20,856 nt of DNA, taken from positions 1,986 through 22,841 of the forward strand of contig DOSU01000091.1 of the NCBI GenBank assembly GCA_003513895.1, given 5' to 3'. Shown in pieces: positions 7,556 to 14,137 of this stretch. Every line of letters begins with the position of its first letter. Position 1 is the stretch's first letter. This stretch comes from Rikenellaceae bacterium. Its GTDB lineage: Bacteria > Bacteroidota > Bacteroidia > Bacteroidales > UBA932. The position numbers were made by a program, and so were the translations under genes. A model generated the notes under the pieces. It saw nothing but the letters and a program-made list of their open reading frames with translations, was not told the origin of the DNA and searched no databases.

Positions 7556-8803
7556 TCACTCTCCCAAATTTATGGCTACACTCCATCCCAATACAAGAGA
7601 ACTCAGGTCTGGAACTCCATTGCCAAAGAATGAGTTATCGGATCGGGCGAAAAGCCTCAAAAGTATTCCGTCAACAAGGGCACGTTCGGCAAAAATGCTG
7701 CCCCCAACAAAAAATCCGCTTTGTGCATTAATAGGAAAAGTTACGCCTTGGGATTGTTTCAAATGTGAGTATCCAAGATCAACTCCTGCTCCATATCTAA
7801 AAATGTTTCCTGCTCTTGCCGATATTCTGGGCCCTGTTGAGATCGTGTACCAATTTAGGTCTGGAGTTGTTATTTCCATAATTGATTCATGCGGGATATA
7901 TGAAGACGACCATATTGGAGAAGCCAGTGTAGTGGAAGTATTATTTGCCGAAGCGTTAATTCCAATTCCCAATTTGTTGTTAAGGTACCACGCACCATCA
8001 AGTGACGCGGTTGCTCCCCATCCTGCTTTAAGCCCAACTCCGGAAACATTTATTCTGTTTATAATCTTATTATATCCCATACTGGTTCCAAGATAGGAGT
8101 ATGGTTTATCTGTAGCGCCAAAAACCCGGTTCCGTCCTGCTCTTAAGTTTCCTCGTTCTTTAAAAATCGCATCTGCAATAATATAGCCCAGCTCAGTAGA
8201 CAGAATGCCAATACCTGCTCCCATGAGAACCTGATGAACATAATGAGAATTATTCAAAACTCGCATTACTGCTGTTGTAGATGCCAGTCCGAAAGCAGCT
8301 GCAGAATACCATGGCGAACGGGTGAGTCCGTATTCATGGTGAATCATATTAGCACTCATGAAAGCAAGAGCAGTGTGTCCGCTTGGAAACCCGTTATTGC
8401 GGGAACCGTCCGGGCGAGGCTCCTTTATTGTATACTTCATGCCGTTTACAATTGCAGCCATCGCAACTCCGGATATTGCATTTGTAACAATAAGCCTTTT
8501 CCACGAACTTCTCCCTTCTACCCCTGCAATCTTCAAACCATACAATAATACGACAGGCGAGTACTGGAAATAATCATCTATACTTGTAGAAAAACCAGGA
8601 GATATCCCATTTCTTAAAGATTGAAAATCCTTACCCGGTTTTCCATAAAGAGTTAGTCCGGAAACTATGAAAAGCGCAGGAAATTCAAATGCGGTTATAA
8701 CAGAGCCCTTTTTTAGCGAATCAGGCGTAAAGGTGGCTCTTTGAGCTTTGGAAGGGACAAAGAGAAATAAAAGAAGAATTGTTGTAAGGATTATTTTTCT
8801 CAT
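7556..8803 (-). CDS. Exported PAP2-superfamily phosphatase with a barrel-like C-terminal domain
   Basis: This 415-residue protein starts with a signal peptide (residues 1-20, ending SKA) and holds a PAP2 acid-phosphatase domain to about residue 215. Such domains dephosphorylate lipid phosphates or pyrophosphates outside the cytoplasm. Motif 1 is K123...R130-P131 (KYTIKEPRP). Motif 2 is PSGH at 140-143, with the catalytic His. Motif 3 keeps Arg181 and the nucleophile His187 (RVLNNSHYVHQ), but the usual Asp four residues later is Gln191. Residues 225-415 alternate polar and hydrophobic in strand-like blocks rich in Gly, Tyr and Trp, resembling a small outer-membrane barrel. Its ATG overlaps the stop codon of the cardiolipin synthase gene (ATGA), suggesting translational coupling and a shared lipid role. 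The substrate may be a phosphatidylglycerophosphate, isoprenyl pyrophosphate or lipid A phosphate; none can be chosen. Confidence 0.85.
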   Translation of the reverse strand: MRKIILTTILLLFLFVPSKAQRATFTPDSLKKGSVITAFEFPALFIVSGLTLYGKPGKDFQSLRNGISPGFSTSIDDYFQYSPVVLLYGLKIAGVEGRSSWKRLIVTNAISGVAMAAIVNGMKYTIKEPRPDGSRNNGFPSGHTALAFMSANMIHHEYGLTRSPWYSAAAFGLASTTAVMRVLNNSHYVHQVLMGAGIGILSTELGYIIADAIFKERGNLRAGRNRVFGATDKPYSYLGTSMGYNKIINRINVSGVGLKAGWGATASLDGAWYLNNKLGIGINASANNTSTTLASPIWSSSYIPHESIMEITTPDLNWYTISTGPRISARAGNIFRYGAGVDLGYSHLKQSQGVTFPINAQSGFFVGGSIFAERALVDGILLRLFARSDNSFFGNGVPDLSSLVLGWSVAINLGE

Positions 8804-10275
8804 AACAAAGGACTTAAAAGGCGGGCATACGCTTCTTTAATTTGGTTTCGAACACTTCTTCTTGCCCATTTTGAACCGGCTAGTGATGTGCATCTTTCAA
8901 TATCCTGCAAAAACTGATTGTCAATTTGCTTTGCAACGTCACTATTGTATATTATGCTTGTAATTTCAAAGTTATGCTCCAGAGATCGATTGTCAAAATT
9001 TGCAGACCCAATTATGCAGTACTCGCCGTCTATACTTATTACCTTTGAATGGTTGAATCCTTTACTAAAAAGATATACTTTTACTCCGGCATCGAGAAGC
9101 TCTGTTGCGTAAGAGATAGAACACCAATAGGTTATAGACGAATCGCTTTTTTCCGGCAGCATCAGACAAACATCAACTCCCCCCAGAGCTGCAATTTTAA
9201 GCGCATTCAAAAGCGATTCGTTTGGAGTAAAGTAAGGAGTAATAATATATATATGCTTTGTGGCCTTTGTAATGGCAGAAAAATAGCACTGCATTATACT
9301 TGCCCAGTCGCTATCGGGCCCGGAAGCAATTATTTGTGAATAAAAGTGGTAGTTTTCGCCTTCGACTTTTATGCTTGAAGTATTTACAGAAGGATAGTAT
9401 TTCTTTTTTCTACGGAATTGTCTCTTTATAATAAAATATCTGTCGAGAAGGAAACTTGATTGCAGCGAAGAGACGGATTCTCCAATAATCTTCACGTGAG
9501 TATCTCTCCACTCTTCAAACGGACCACCGTTAAAATATCTGTCGGCAATATTAACTCCGCCAAGAAAACCCGTAACCCCGTCTATAACAAGAATTTTTCT
9601 GTGATTCCGATAGTTAAAACGGGATGTAGGAGACAAAAAGCGAACAGGAGCAAACGACAGAACTTCAATCCCTGCAGCAGTGAGTTGAAAAGTGTATTCT
9701 TTAGACAAGTTCCAGCATCCAACATCATCAAAAATTACTCTCACCTCAACGCCCGATTTCGCTTTTTCGATTAACAAATCTTTGAACTTGTTGCCAATAA
9801 TATCATCTTCGATAATGTAGGACTGAAGATGAATATGTTGCCTTGCCTCTTCCATGCTCTTATACATTGCATTCAATGCTGTTTTTCCAGAAAAAAACAT
9901 TTCAATGCTCGTATTTAGCCCAAGAACACTTTTGCTTCCGTTTAGGTTAAGATTGATTAATTTTCTAAATTTCTCAAGTTCTGCAGGAAGCGATTCAGGT
10001 TCAGTTTTAAAGAGCTTCATCTGTCTATAACTTATAAGCCTGCGAAACCTCTCATCTCGTATACCTTTTCGATTAAAAATTTTGGTTTTTCTAAAATTTT
10101 GCCCGAAGAACAGGTACAAAATCAATCCAATATATGGAAGTAAAAGAATAACGATAATCCAGGAGAGTGTTTTAACAGGATCAAGCTTGCGATATGCAAT
10201 TACAGACGAAGCGTAAATCGCAATTATGTAATATACCAGATATAAAATAATTGATATTGCCTCCCAGTATCCCAT
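8800..10275 (-). CDS. cls: Cardiolipin synthase (phospholipase D superfamily)
   Basis: This enzyme joins two phosphatidylglycerol molecules into cardiolipin plus glycerol at the inner membrane. From the ATG at 10275 it has 491 residues, near the usual length for bacterial ClsA proteins. Two N-terminal membrane helices lie at about 6-27 and 37-57, the second ending in the family pattern YLFFGQNFRK. Two HKD catalytic motifs follow: H225-x-K227-x4-D232 (HRKILVID, then GGVNIADRYF) and H409-x-K411-x4-D416 (HSKVISID, then GSANFDNRS). The frame stays open to an ATG at 10380, but that extension overlaps ubiE by about 90 bases and adds 35 residues without family counterpart, so I chose the internal start 16 bases after ubiE. 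It overlaps the downstream PAP2 gene by four bases. Confidence 0.94.
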   Translation of the reverse strand: MGYWEAISIILYLVYYIIAIYASSVIAYRKLDPVKTLSWIIVILLLPYIGLILYLFFGQNFRKTKIFNRKGIRDERFRRLISYRQMKLFKTEPESLPAELEKFRKLINLNLNGSKSVLGLNTSIEMFFSGKTALNAMYKSMEEARQHIHLQSYIIEDDIIGNKFKDLLIEKAKSGVEVRVIFDDVGCWNLSKEYTFQLTAAGIEVLSFAPVRFLSPTSRFNYRNHRKILVIDGVTGFLGGVNIADRYFNGGPFEEWRDTHVKIIGESVSSLQSSFLLDRYFIIKRQFRRKKKYYPSVNTSSIKVEGENYHFYSQIIASGPDSDWASIMQCYFSAITKATKHIYIITPYFTPNESLLNALKIAALGGVDVCLMLPEKSDSSITYWCSISYATELLDAGVKVYLFSKGFNHSKVISIDGEYCIIGSANFDNRSLEHNFEITSIIYNSDVAKQIDNQFLQDIERCTSLAGSKWARRSVRNQIKEAYARLLSPLL

Positions 10276-10291
10276 AAAACCATCTTTGAGT

Positions 10292-11017
10292 TTAGTGTTC
10301 CAATCTCTCTTTTCTTGCAGTATATAGCACAGCAACTCCTCCTGAGAGGGGTTTAAAATGAACCGAAGTAAATCCGACAATTCTCAATTCGCCGCAAAAC
10401 TCATCATATTGCGGAAACTCCGACACAGATTCAGGAAGATATGTGTATGCACTCATATCCTTAGAGATAATTTTTCCAGCCACAGGAAGAATATTGTGAA
10501 AGTAAAATGTATAGAGAGCTCTCCATACCCTGTTTTTTGGAGACGCAAACTCAAGAATTGCAAGTTGGCCGCCGTTGTTTGTCACTCTGAATATCTCCTT
10601 TAACGACTGTTCCCTATTTTCAAAATTACGGATACCAAAGCCAATGGTAACAGCATCAAAAGAGTTTTCGGGAAAAGGTATTTCATCGGCAGAAGCAAGT
10701 ATGAAAACAGGAAGGGGAGTGGATGATTTACTCTCTGCAGCGCATTTTTCAGTTGCTTTGTCCAGCATTTTCTGAGCGATATCGATTCCTGTGACTTCAA
10801 TTCCTTTCCTGAACAGTTCAATCGCTATGTCTCCGGTTCCTGTTGCTAAATCAAGAACTTTAGCGGGATAGGAACTCATCAGGTGTTTTATTAGCTTTTT
10901 TCTCCAGATTTTATCAATTCCAAGAGATAATAAATGGTTAAGAAAATCATAACTCCCGGCAATATTGTTGAACATTGCAGAAATTATGTTTCTGTCTTTT
11001 TTTAAGGTCTCCGGCAT
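10292..11017 (-). CDS. ubiE: Demethylmenaquinone methyltransferase (UbiE/MenG family)
   Basis: This S-adenosylmethionine-dependent C-methyltransferase carries out the last step of menaquinone synthesis, methylating demethylmenaquinone. With the ATG at 11017 the protein has 241 residues, the usual size. The start MPETLKKDRNIISAMFNNIA, followed by GSYDFLNHLLSLGID, is characteristic. The SAM-binding motif I is VLDLATGTGD at 54-63. The family signatures SADEIPFPENSFDAVTIGFG (about 109-128) and YTYLPESVSEFP (191-202) are present. The frame continues upstream to 11155, but that would bury 46 extra residues in the preceding gene, so the later start is preferred: it lies one base after the upstream stop codon. 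Anaerobic Bacteroidales use menaquinone in fumarate respiration, which fits. It is co-directional with cls and PAP2 genes, forming a membrane-themed run. Confidence 0.94.
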   Translation of the reverse strand: MPETLKKDRNIISAMFNNIAGSYDFLNHLLSLGIDKIWRKKLIKHLMSSYPAKVLDLATGTGDIAIELFRKGIEVTGIDIAQKMLDKATEKCAAESKSSTPLPVFILASADEIPFPENSFDAVTIGFGIRNFENREQSLKEIFRVTNNGGQLAILEFASPKNRVWRALYTFYFHNILPVAGKIISKDMSAYTYLPESVSEFPQYDEFCGELRIVGFTSVHFKPLSGGVAVLYTARKERLEH

Positions 11018-11018
11018 A

Positions 11019-11585
11019 TTAACCAATATACTCAGATATGAAACCAAAAGAAGTATCGTCCATTCTAAGCTGGCCCTTTGTAACATGACCAAGTAGTGTG
11101 AGCGGAATGCCGTTGTTGTACATAAAGTCAACAAATTTTCCTTCTTTATCGGCACTTACACTTATTAAAATCGCAGAAATCTTATCCTTGAAGAGAAAGT
11201 CCTTATCGCAAATTTCAGCATCTCCGGTAATGTCAAAACCTACTTTTTTGATTGAACAAGACTCGATGAGTCCGCAAAAAAGGCCTGTTTTATCAATAAT
11301 GTGTGCGCTTGTAACCATTTTCTGAGAAATTGCGTCATACAAAATTTCCATTACCGAACTGTTGTCGGTTGTGTATTTTCTGTATTCTCCCAGAAGGTAA
11401 ATAGTATCACTCTTCTTCTCGAAATTCATCTTTATTTCATGCCCGTCTTTTGTGAATTGATGATCAATGGGGCTCTTGATATATTTTGATATTCTTGAGT
11501 GAAGTTCGGTGCTCTCCGATAATATGTTGCTAATTTCAACAAGATCTTCTATGTTGGCAATCTGTTTCTTGAAATTGTCGTTCAT
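11019..11585 (-). CDS. Orphan AIRS_C domain protein resembling the C-terminus of PurL (FGAM synthase), degenerate
   Basis: The 188-residue product looks like a free-standing AIR-synthase C-terminal domain. Residues 56-66 (KKSDTIYLLGE) resemble the GDxIxLLGE strand that opens this domain in PurL. SAHIIDKTGLFCGLIES (93-109) matches the PurL pattern AHDVSDGGLxxALxES, and VGFDIT (115-120) the GLGFDI that follows. Residues 135-175, including ISAILISVSADKEGKF, NNGIPLTLLGHVT and GQLRM, align in order with the end of small-type PurL. The whole N-terminal ATP-binding half is absent, and the conserved DGG is changed to DKT, so it is unlikely to make FGAM. It could be a regulatory or structural relative. 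It begins the run that continues into ubiE one base later. The assignment is by eye; I am fairly sure of the fold, not of any function. Confidence 0.62.
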   Translation of the reverse strand: MNDNFKKQIANIEDLVEISNILSESTELHSRISKYIKSPIDHQFTKDGHEIKMNFEKKSDTIYLLGEYRKYTTDNSSVMEILYDAISQKMVTSAHIIDKTGLFCGLIESCSIKKVGFDITGDAEICDKDFLFKDKISAILISVSADKEGKFVDFMYNNGIPLTLLGHVTKGQLRMDDTSFGFISEYIG

Positions 11586-11658
11586 TTCATCAAATTTTAA
11601 TATTTACGCTAAGTTACAATATTTTTCCCAAACTATTTTAATATGTCAAAAACGGTAT

Positions 11659-11666
11659 TATCTTTG
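11659..11666 (+). promoter_or_regulatory. Promoter (-7 element) of the tRNA-Leu gene
   Basis: TATCTTTG matches the Bacteroides -7 consensus TAnnTTTG exactly and ends ten bases before the first base of the tRNA, so transcription would start only a few bases upstream of the mature 5' end. A T-rich stretch at about 11636-11639 is at the right distance for a weak -33 element. Confidence 0.75.
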
Positions 11667-11676
11667 TCGTCCCATT

Positions 11677-11760
11677 GCCCAGATGGTGAAATTGGTAGAC
11701 ACGCTACTTTGAGGGGGTAGTGCCGGCAACGGTGTGCAAGTTCGAGTCTTGTTCTGGGCA
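11677..11760 (+). tRNA. tRNA-Leu, anticodon GAG
   Basis: An 84-base class II tRNA. The acceptor stem pairs GCCCAGA (11677-11683) with TCTGGGC (11753-11759), and A is the discriminator base. The D arm is GTG/CAC. The anticodon stem CTACT/GGTAG closes a seven-base loop TTGAGGG, giving anticodon GAG, which reads leucine codons CUC and CUU. A variable arm (GCCG/CGGT) is present as expected for leucine. The T arm GCAAG-TTCGAGT-CTTGT is normal. The 3' CCA is not encoded (CAA follows), so it must be added after transcription. The gene has its own promoter and terminator. Confidence 0.96.
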
Positions 11761-11781
11761 CAAAAATGAAGTTATGATGTG

Positions 11782-11815
11782 ATAAGTGGCTGTAGAATCA
11801 GTCACTTATTTTTTT
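11782..11815 (+). terminator. Terminator after tRNA-Leu
   Basis: An 11-bp stem (ATAAGTGGCTG with CAGTCACTTAT, one G-T pair) around a TAGAAT loop is followed by a run of seven T residues. It lies 21 bases after the tRNA. The end of the T run overlaps the stop codon of the convergent gene at 11814, so the two transcription units share this junction. Confidence 0.85.
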
Positions 11816-12281
11816 ACCTTGTTTCGTATCCAATCTGGTTGTAGGGTATTCTTTTGACTACTTCAAGGAGCCCCTCCCATGCTTTATAGGAATTTTCGAT
11901 TTTTATACCTCTGTTGGTAATAGGGCGCCATGTTTGATCCAGTTCAAAAATTGCATCTTTATAATAAGCTCCGTCTCTGAAATTACCGCTACAAACTATA
12001 ACAATTCTTTCATTTTTCTTAGCAATCTTAAAAGTCAATTTTAAATCAATGTTTTTATATTTGATTGGATTTGTGACAATTGATGTTAATTCTTTGTCCA
12101 TCTTCTCAGAAGAGATGTTATTAGTCATTAGAAGGTGCGCTATGTTGTACAAAGCCTCTTCTGCTGTTGAATAGGAGGTGTACAAAACAATAGTATTAAC
12201 TTTTTTGGCAACGTCCTGAGCATTAGCATTTATCGCAAAAAGGAACAGAAAGGAGACAAAAGCCGTTAAAAGCGTCTTCAT
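11814..12281 (-). CDS. Small exported protein of unknown function
   Basis: The 155-residue product has a clear signal peptide (MKTLLTAFVSFLFLFAINANAQ) with no lipobox, so it is a soluble periplasmic or secreted protein of about 130 residues. The mature part mixes helices (TAEEALYNIAHLLMTNN) with strands (KNIDLKLTFKIAKKNERIVI), and a GNFRDGAYYKDAIFELDQ stretch. This alpha/beta pattern recalls the small exported DUF-type proteins common in Bacteroidetes, but I cannot place it in a named family. It is a single gene with a good promoter upstream, divergent from the hydroxyacid dehydrogenase and convergent with tRNA-Leu. No function is proposed. Confidence 0.75.
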   Translation of the reverse strand: MKTLLTAFVSFLFLFAINANAQDVAKKVNTIVLYTSYSTAEEALYNIAHLLMTNNISSEKMDKELTSIVTNPIKYKNIDLKLTFKIAKKNERIVIVCSGNFRDGAYYKDAIFELDQTWRPITNRGIKIENSYKAWEGLLEVVKRIPYNQIGYETR

Positions 12282-12310
12282 ATACGAATTGAATTTGTTT
12301 AGGCCTACAA

Positions 12311-12318
12311 CAAAACTA
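12311..12318 (-). promoter_or_regulatory. Promoter (-7 element) of the small exported-protein gene
   Basis: Read on the minus strand this is TAGTTTTG, an exact match to the Bacteroides TAnnTTTG consensus, 30 bases before the start codon at 12281. A TTTT stretch at about 12334-12337 is a poor -33 candidate. The surrounding 17 bases recur upstream of the GNAT operon at 6107-6123. Confidence 0.68.
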
Positions 12319-12376
12319 CAATAAAAATGCCAGAAAACGAGTATAATTGCATGTTTTTCAAATAATCTAAATTTCT

Positions 12377-12384
12377 TACCTTTG
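12377..12384 (+). promoter_or_regulatory. Promoter (-7 element) of the hydroxyacid dehydrogenase gene
   Basis: TACCTTTG matches the Bacteroides -7 consensus exactly. Only seven bases (GCCCATT) separate it from the ATG at 12392, so the transcription start would fall at or within a few bases of the start codon, implying a leaderless or nearly leaderless mRNA. A T-rich stretch at 12354-12358 may serve as a weak -33 element. Confidence 0.68.
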
Positions 12385-12391
12385 GCCCATT

Positions 12392-13321
12392 ATGAAAATT
12401 GTTTTTTTAGATGCTGCTACCCTCGGCGAGGGTATTTCTTATTCTCAAATTGAAGAGTTCGGAAACTTAATTTGCTATCCGTCAACAAACGATATAGAAG
12501 TCTTCGGGAGAGTTGCTGATGCTGATGTTGTTATAGTGAATAAAGTTAGAATGTACAAAGAGCAAATAGATGCTGCAAAGAACCTGAAACTAATTTGTGT
12601 TGCAGCAACAGGTACTAACAATGTCGATTCTCTTTATGCCGAATCTAAAGGAATTAAGGTTAAAAATGTTGTTGGATACTCAACAGAGAGTGTAGTACAA
12701 ATTACATTCGGTTCACTCCTGGCTTTGATAAACAACATTGGATATTTTGACAAATGCTTAAAAAGTGGTAAATATTCTCAAAGTCCACACTTTACCGATA
12801 CAGGCAGAGCATTTTCAGAGATTTACAATAAGAATTTCGGGATCATAGGGATGGGAACGATAGGAAAAAGGGTGGCTGCTGTTGCAACTGCTTTTGGAGC
12901 TAAAGTGTCTTATTATCCTACCGGCGGAAAGGCCCATTGCAAAGACTATCCCGCAGTTACTCTAAAAGAACTTCTTTCTTCAAGTGATATTGTTTCGATA
13001 CACGCCCCTCTTAACGAGAAAACAAAAAATCTCATTTCAATAAATGAGCTAAAGCTCATGAAGCCAAGTGCCTGTATTGCCAATATGGGACGAGGAGGAC
13101 TAATCAATGAAAAGGACCTTGCGCAATCAATCGACCTTAATCTCATTGCAGGTGCTGCCGTAGATGTGTATGAAAGCGAACCGGTTCCGCAGGATCATCC
13201 ATATCTCCACATAAAAGAAAAAGAGAGAATCATAATGACCCCTCATATAGGCTGGTCAAGCAAGGAAGCGAGAATCACTCTGATAAACAGAATTGCCGAA
13301 AATATAAAATCGGCATTTTAG
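12392..13321 (+). CDS. D-isomer-specific 2-hydroxyacid dehydrogenase (glycerate dehydrogenase-like)
   Basis: The 309-residue enzyme reduces a 2-keto acid to a D-2-hydroxy acid, or the reverse, with NAD(P)H in the cytoplasm. The N-terminal substrate domain carries VAATGTNNVD (70-79). The Rossmann domain has the dinucleotide motif GMGTIG at 153-158. The catalytic triad is visible as Arg234 in NMGRGGLINE, Glu263 in VYESEP and His285 in TPHIGWSS. The IGWSS after the catalytic His is typical of the glycerate dehydrogenase/hydroxypyruvate reductase branch (HprA), so hydroxypyruvate is a good guess, but D-lactate or other keto acids are possible. The start is fixed by the family-typical MKIVFLDAATLG and the promoter just upstream. 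It is a single gene, convergent with the SDR gene nine bases away. Confidence 0.9.
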   Translation: MKIVFLDAATLGEGISYSQIEEFGNLICYPSTNDIEVFGRVADADVVIVNKVRMYKEQIDAAKNLKLICVAATGTNNVDSLYAESKGIKVKNVVGYSTESVVQITFGSLLALINNIGYFDKCLKSGKYSQSPHFTDTGRAFSEIYNKNFGIIGMGTIGKRVAAVATAFGAKVSYYPTGGKAHCKDYPAVTLKELLSSSDIVSIHAPLNEKTKNLISINELKLMKPSACIANMGRGGLINEKDLAQSIDLNLIAGAAVDVYESEPVPQDHPYLHIKEKERIIMTPHIGWSSKEARITLINRIAENIKSAF

Positions 13322-13330
13322 AAACACCTT

Positions 13331-14137
13331 TTATTTAAGAGGAGAGTTTGGCTCTTTTTTCATGTAGTCGTACTCGAGTCTGTCGACAAGCCTTGGAAAA
13401 AATTTATTTATAAACACTGTAAGTTTTCCAATAAATGTTAAAACTACCTGTGCTTTTCTCTTCTTAATTCCTTTAACCAGATGTTTTGCACACTCCCGTG
13501 AGGACATCATTTTGCTTTCGTCTCTTGGAGTCTCTCCCTGTTGGGAACCATTGGCAGTAAGTGCGCTTTCACGAATATTTGATGCAGTAAAGCCGGGTGC
13601 AAAAATCATAACATGAAGCTTGTCCTTAAGGTGTTCAATACGAAGCGTGTCGAGGAAACCGTATATGGCAAACTTGGATGCCGAGTATCCGGTTCTGGCC
13701 GGAAGGCCTTTAAAACCTGCAACAGATATAACTCCTACAACCGATCCCTCCTTAGATAAAATATGGGGCAGAGCGTATTTTGTACAATACACTGTGCCCC
13801 AAAAATTTACATCCATTAGCCTGCGAATTACATCGAGGTCCAGATCTTTAAACATTGCCCTCATTGAAATTCCTGCATTGTTTACAAGAATGTCAATACC
13901 GCCGAATCTGGCCACGGCGTGTTCAATAAGATTTTTACAATCGGCCTCAACCGATACATCGGTCTTAACCGGCAATACTTCCGTAATAAGTGAAAGTTCA
14001 GCTTCAATCTCTTTAAGGCGCTCTGCATTTCTGGCAGCTAAAACCAGTTTTGCTCCCTCTGCTGCAAATTCTCTTGCGGCTGCGAGACCAATTCCGGAGC
14101 TGGCTCCTGTAATGATTACTACCTTGTTTTTTAGCAT
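13331..14137 (-). CDS. Short-chain dehydrogenase/reductase, candidate 3-keto long-chain-base reductase
   Basis: This 268-residue classical SDR has every catalytic element: TGASSGIG at 10-17 (cofactor loop), Asp60, NNAG at 86-89, Asn111, and the triad Ser138, Tyr151, Lys155 (YSASK). AARN at 34-37 after the second strand suggests NADPH. The C-terminal tail (FIGKLTVFINKFFPRLVDRLE) is amphipathic with hydrophobic residues, as in membrane-associated SDRs of the DHRS7/KDSR group. Its ATG overlaps the stop codon of the alpha-oxoamine synthase gene by one base (TAATG), so the two are translationally coupled. The natural inference is that it reduces the 3-keto product of that enzyme: 3-ketosphinganine, or the keto precursor of capnine. 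Sequence alone does not prove the substrate. Confidence 0.88.
   Translation of the reverse strand: MLKNKVVIITGASSGIGLAAAREFAAEGAKLVLAARNAERLKEIEAELSLITEVLPVKTDVSVEADCKNLIEHAVARFGGIDILVNNAGISMRAMFKDLDLDVIRRLMDVNFWGTVYCTKYALPHILSKEGSVVGVISVAGFKGLPARTGYSASKFAIYGFLDTLRIEHLKDKLHVMIFAPGFTASNIRESALTANGSQQGETPRDESKMMSSRECAKHLVKGIKKRKAQVVLTFIGKLTVFINKFFPRLVDRLEYDYMKKEPNSPLK

Noticed and set aside
7551..8096. Plus-strand open frame of 181 codons opposite the PAP2 gene
   Set aside because: It is the antisense shadow of the PAP2 protein, whose signal peptide and motifs are clear; the plus-strand translation has no recognisable domain and is proline/serine biased.
10600..10821. Minus-strand open frame inside ubiE
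   Set aside because: It is an alternative frame of a well-supported methyltransferase gene, with no start context or recognisable content.
11019..11585. Calling this gene a fragment caused by a broken purL within the window
   Set aside because: No upstream PurL-like sequence exists in any frame between it and the tRNA gene, and it has its own start and intact reading frame.
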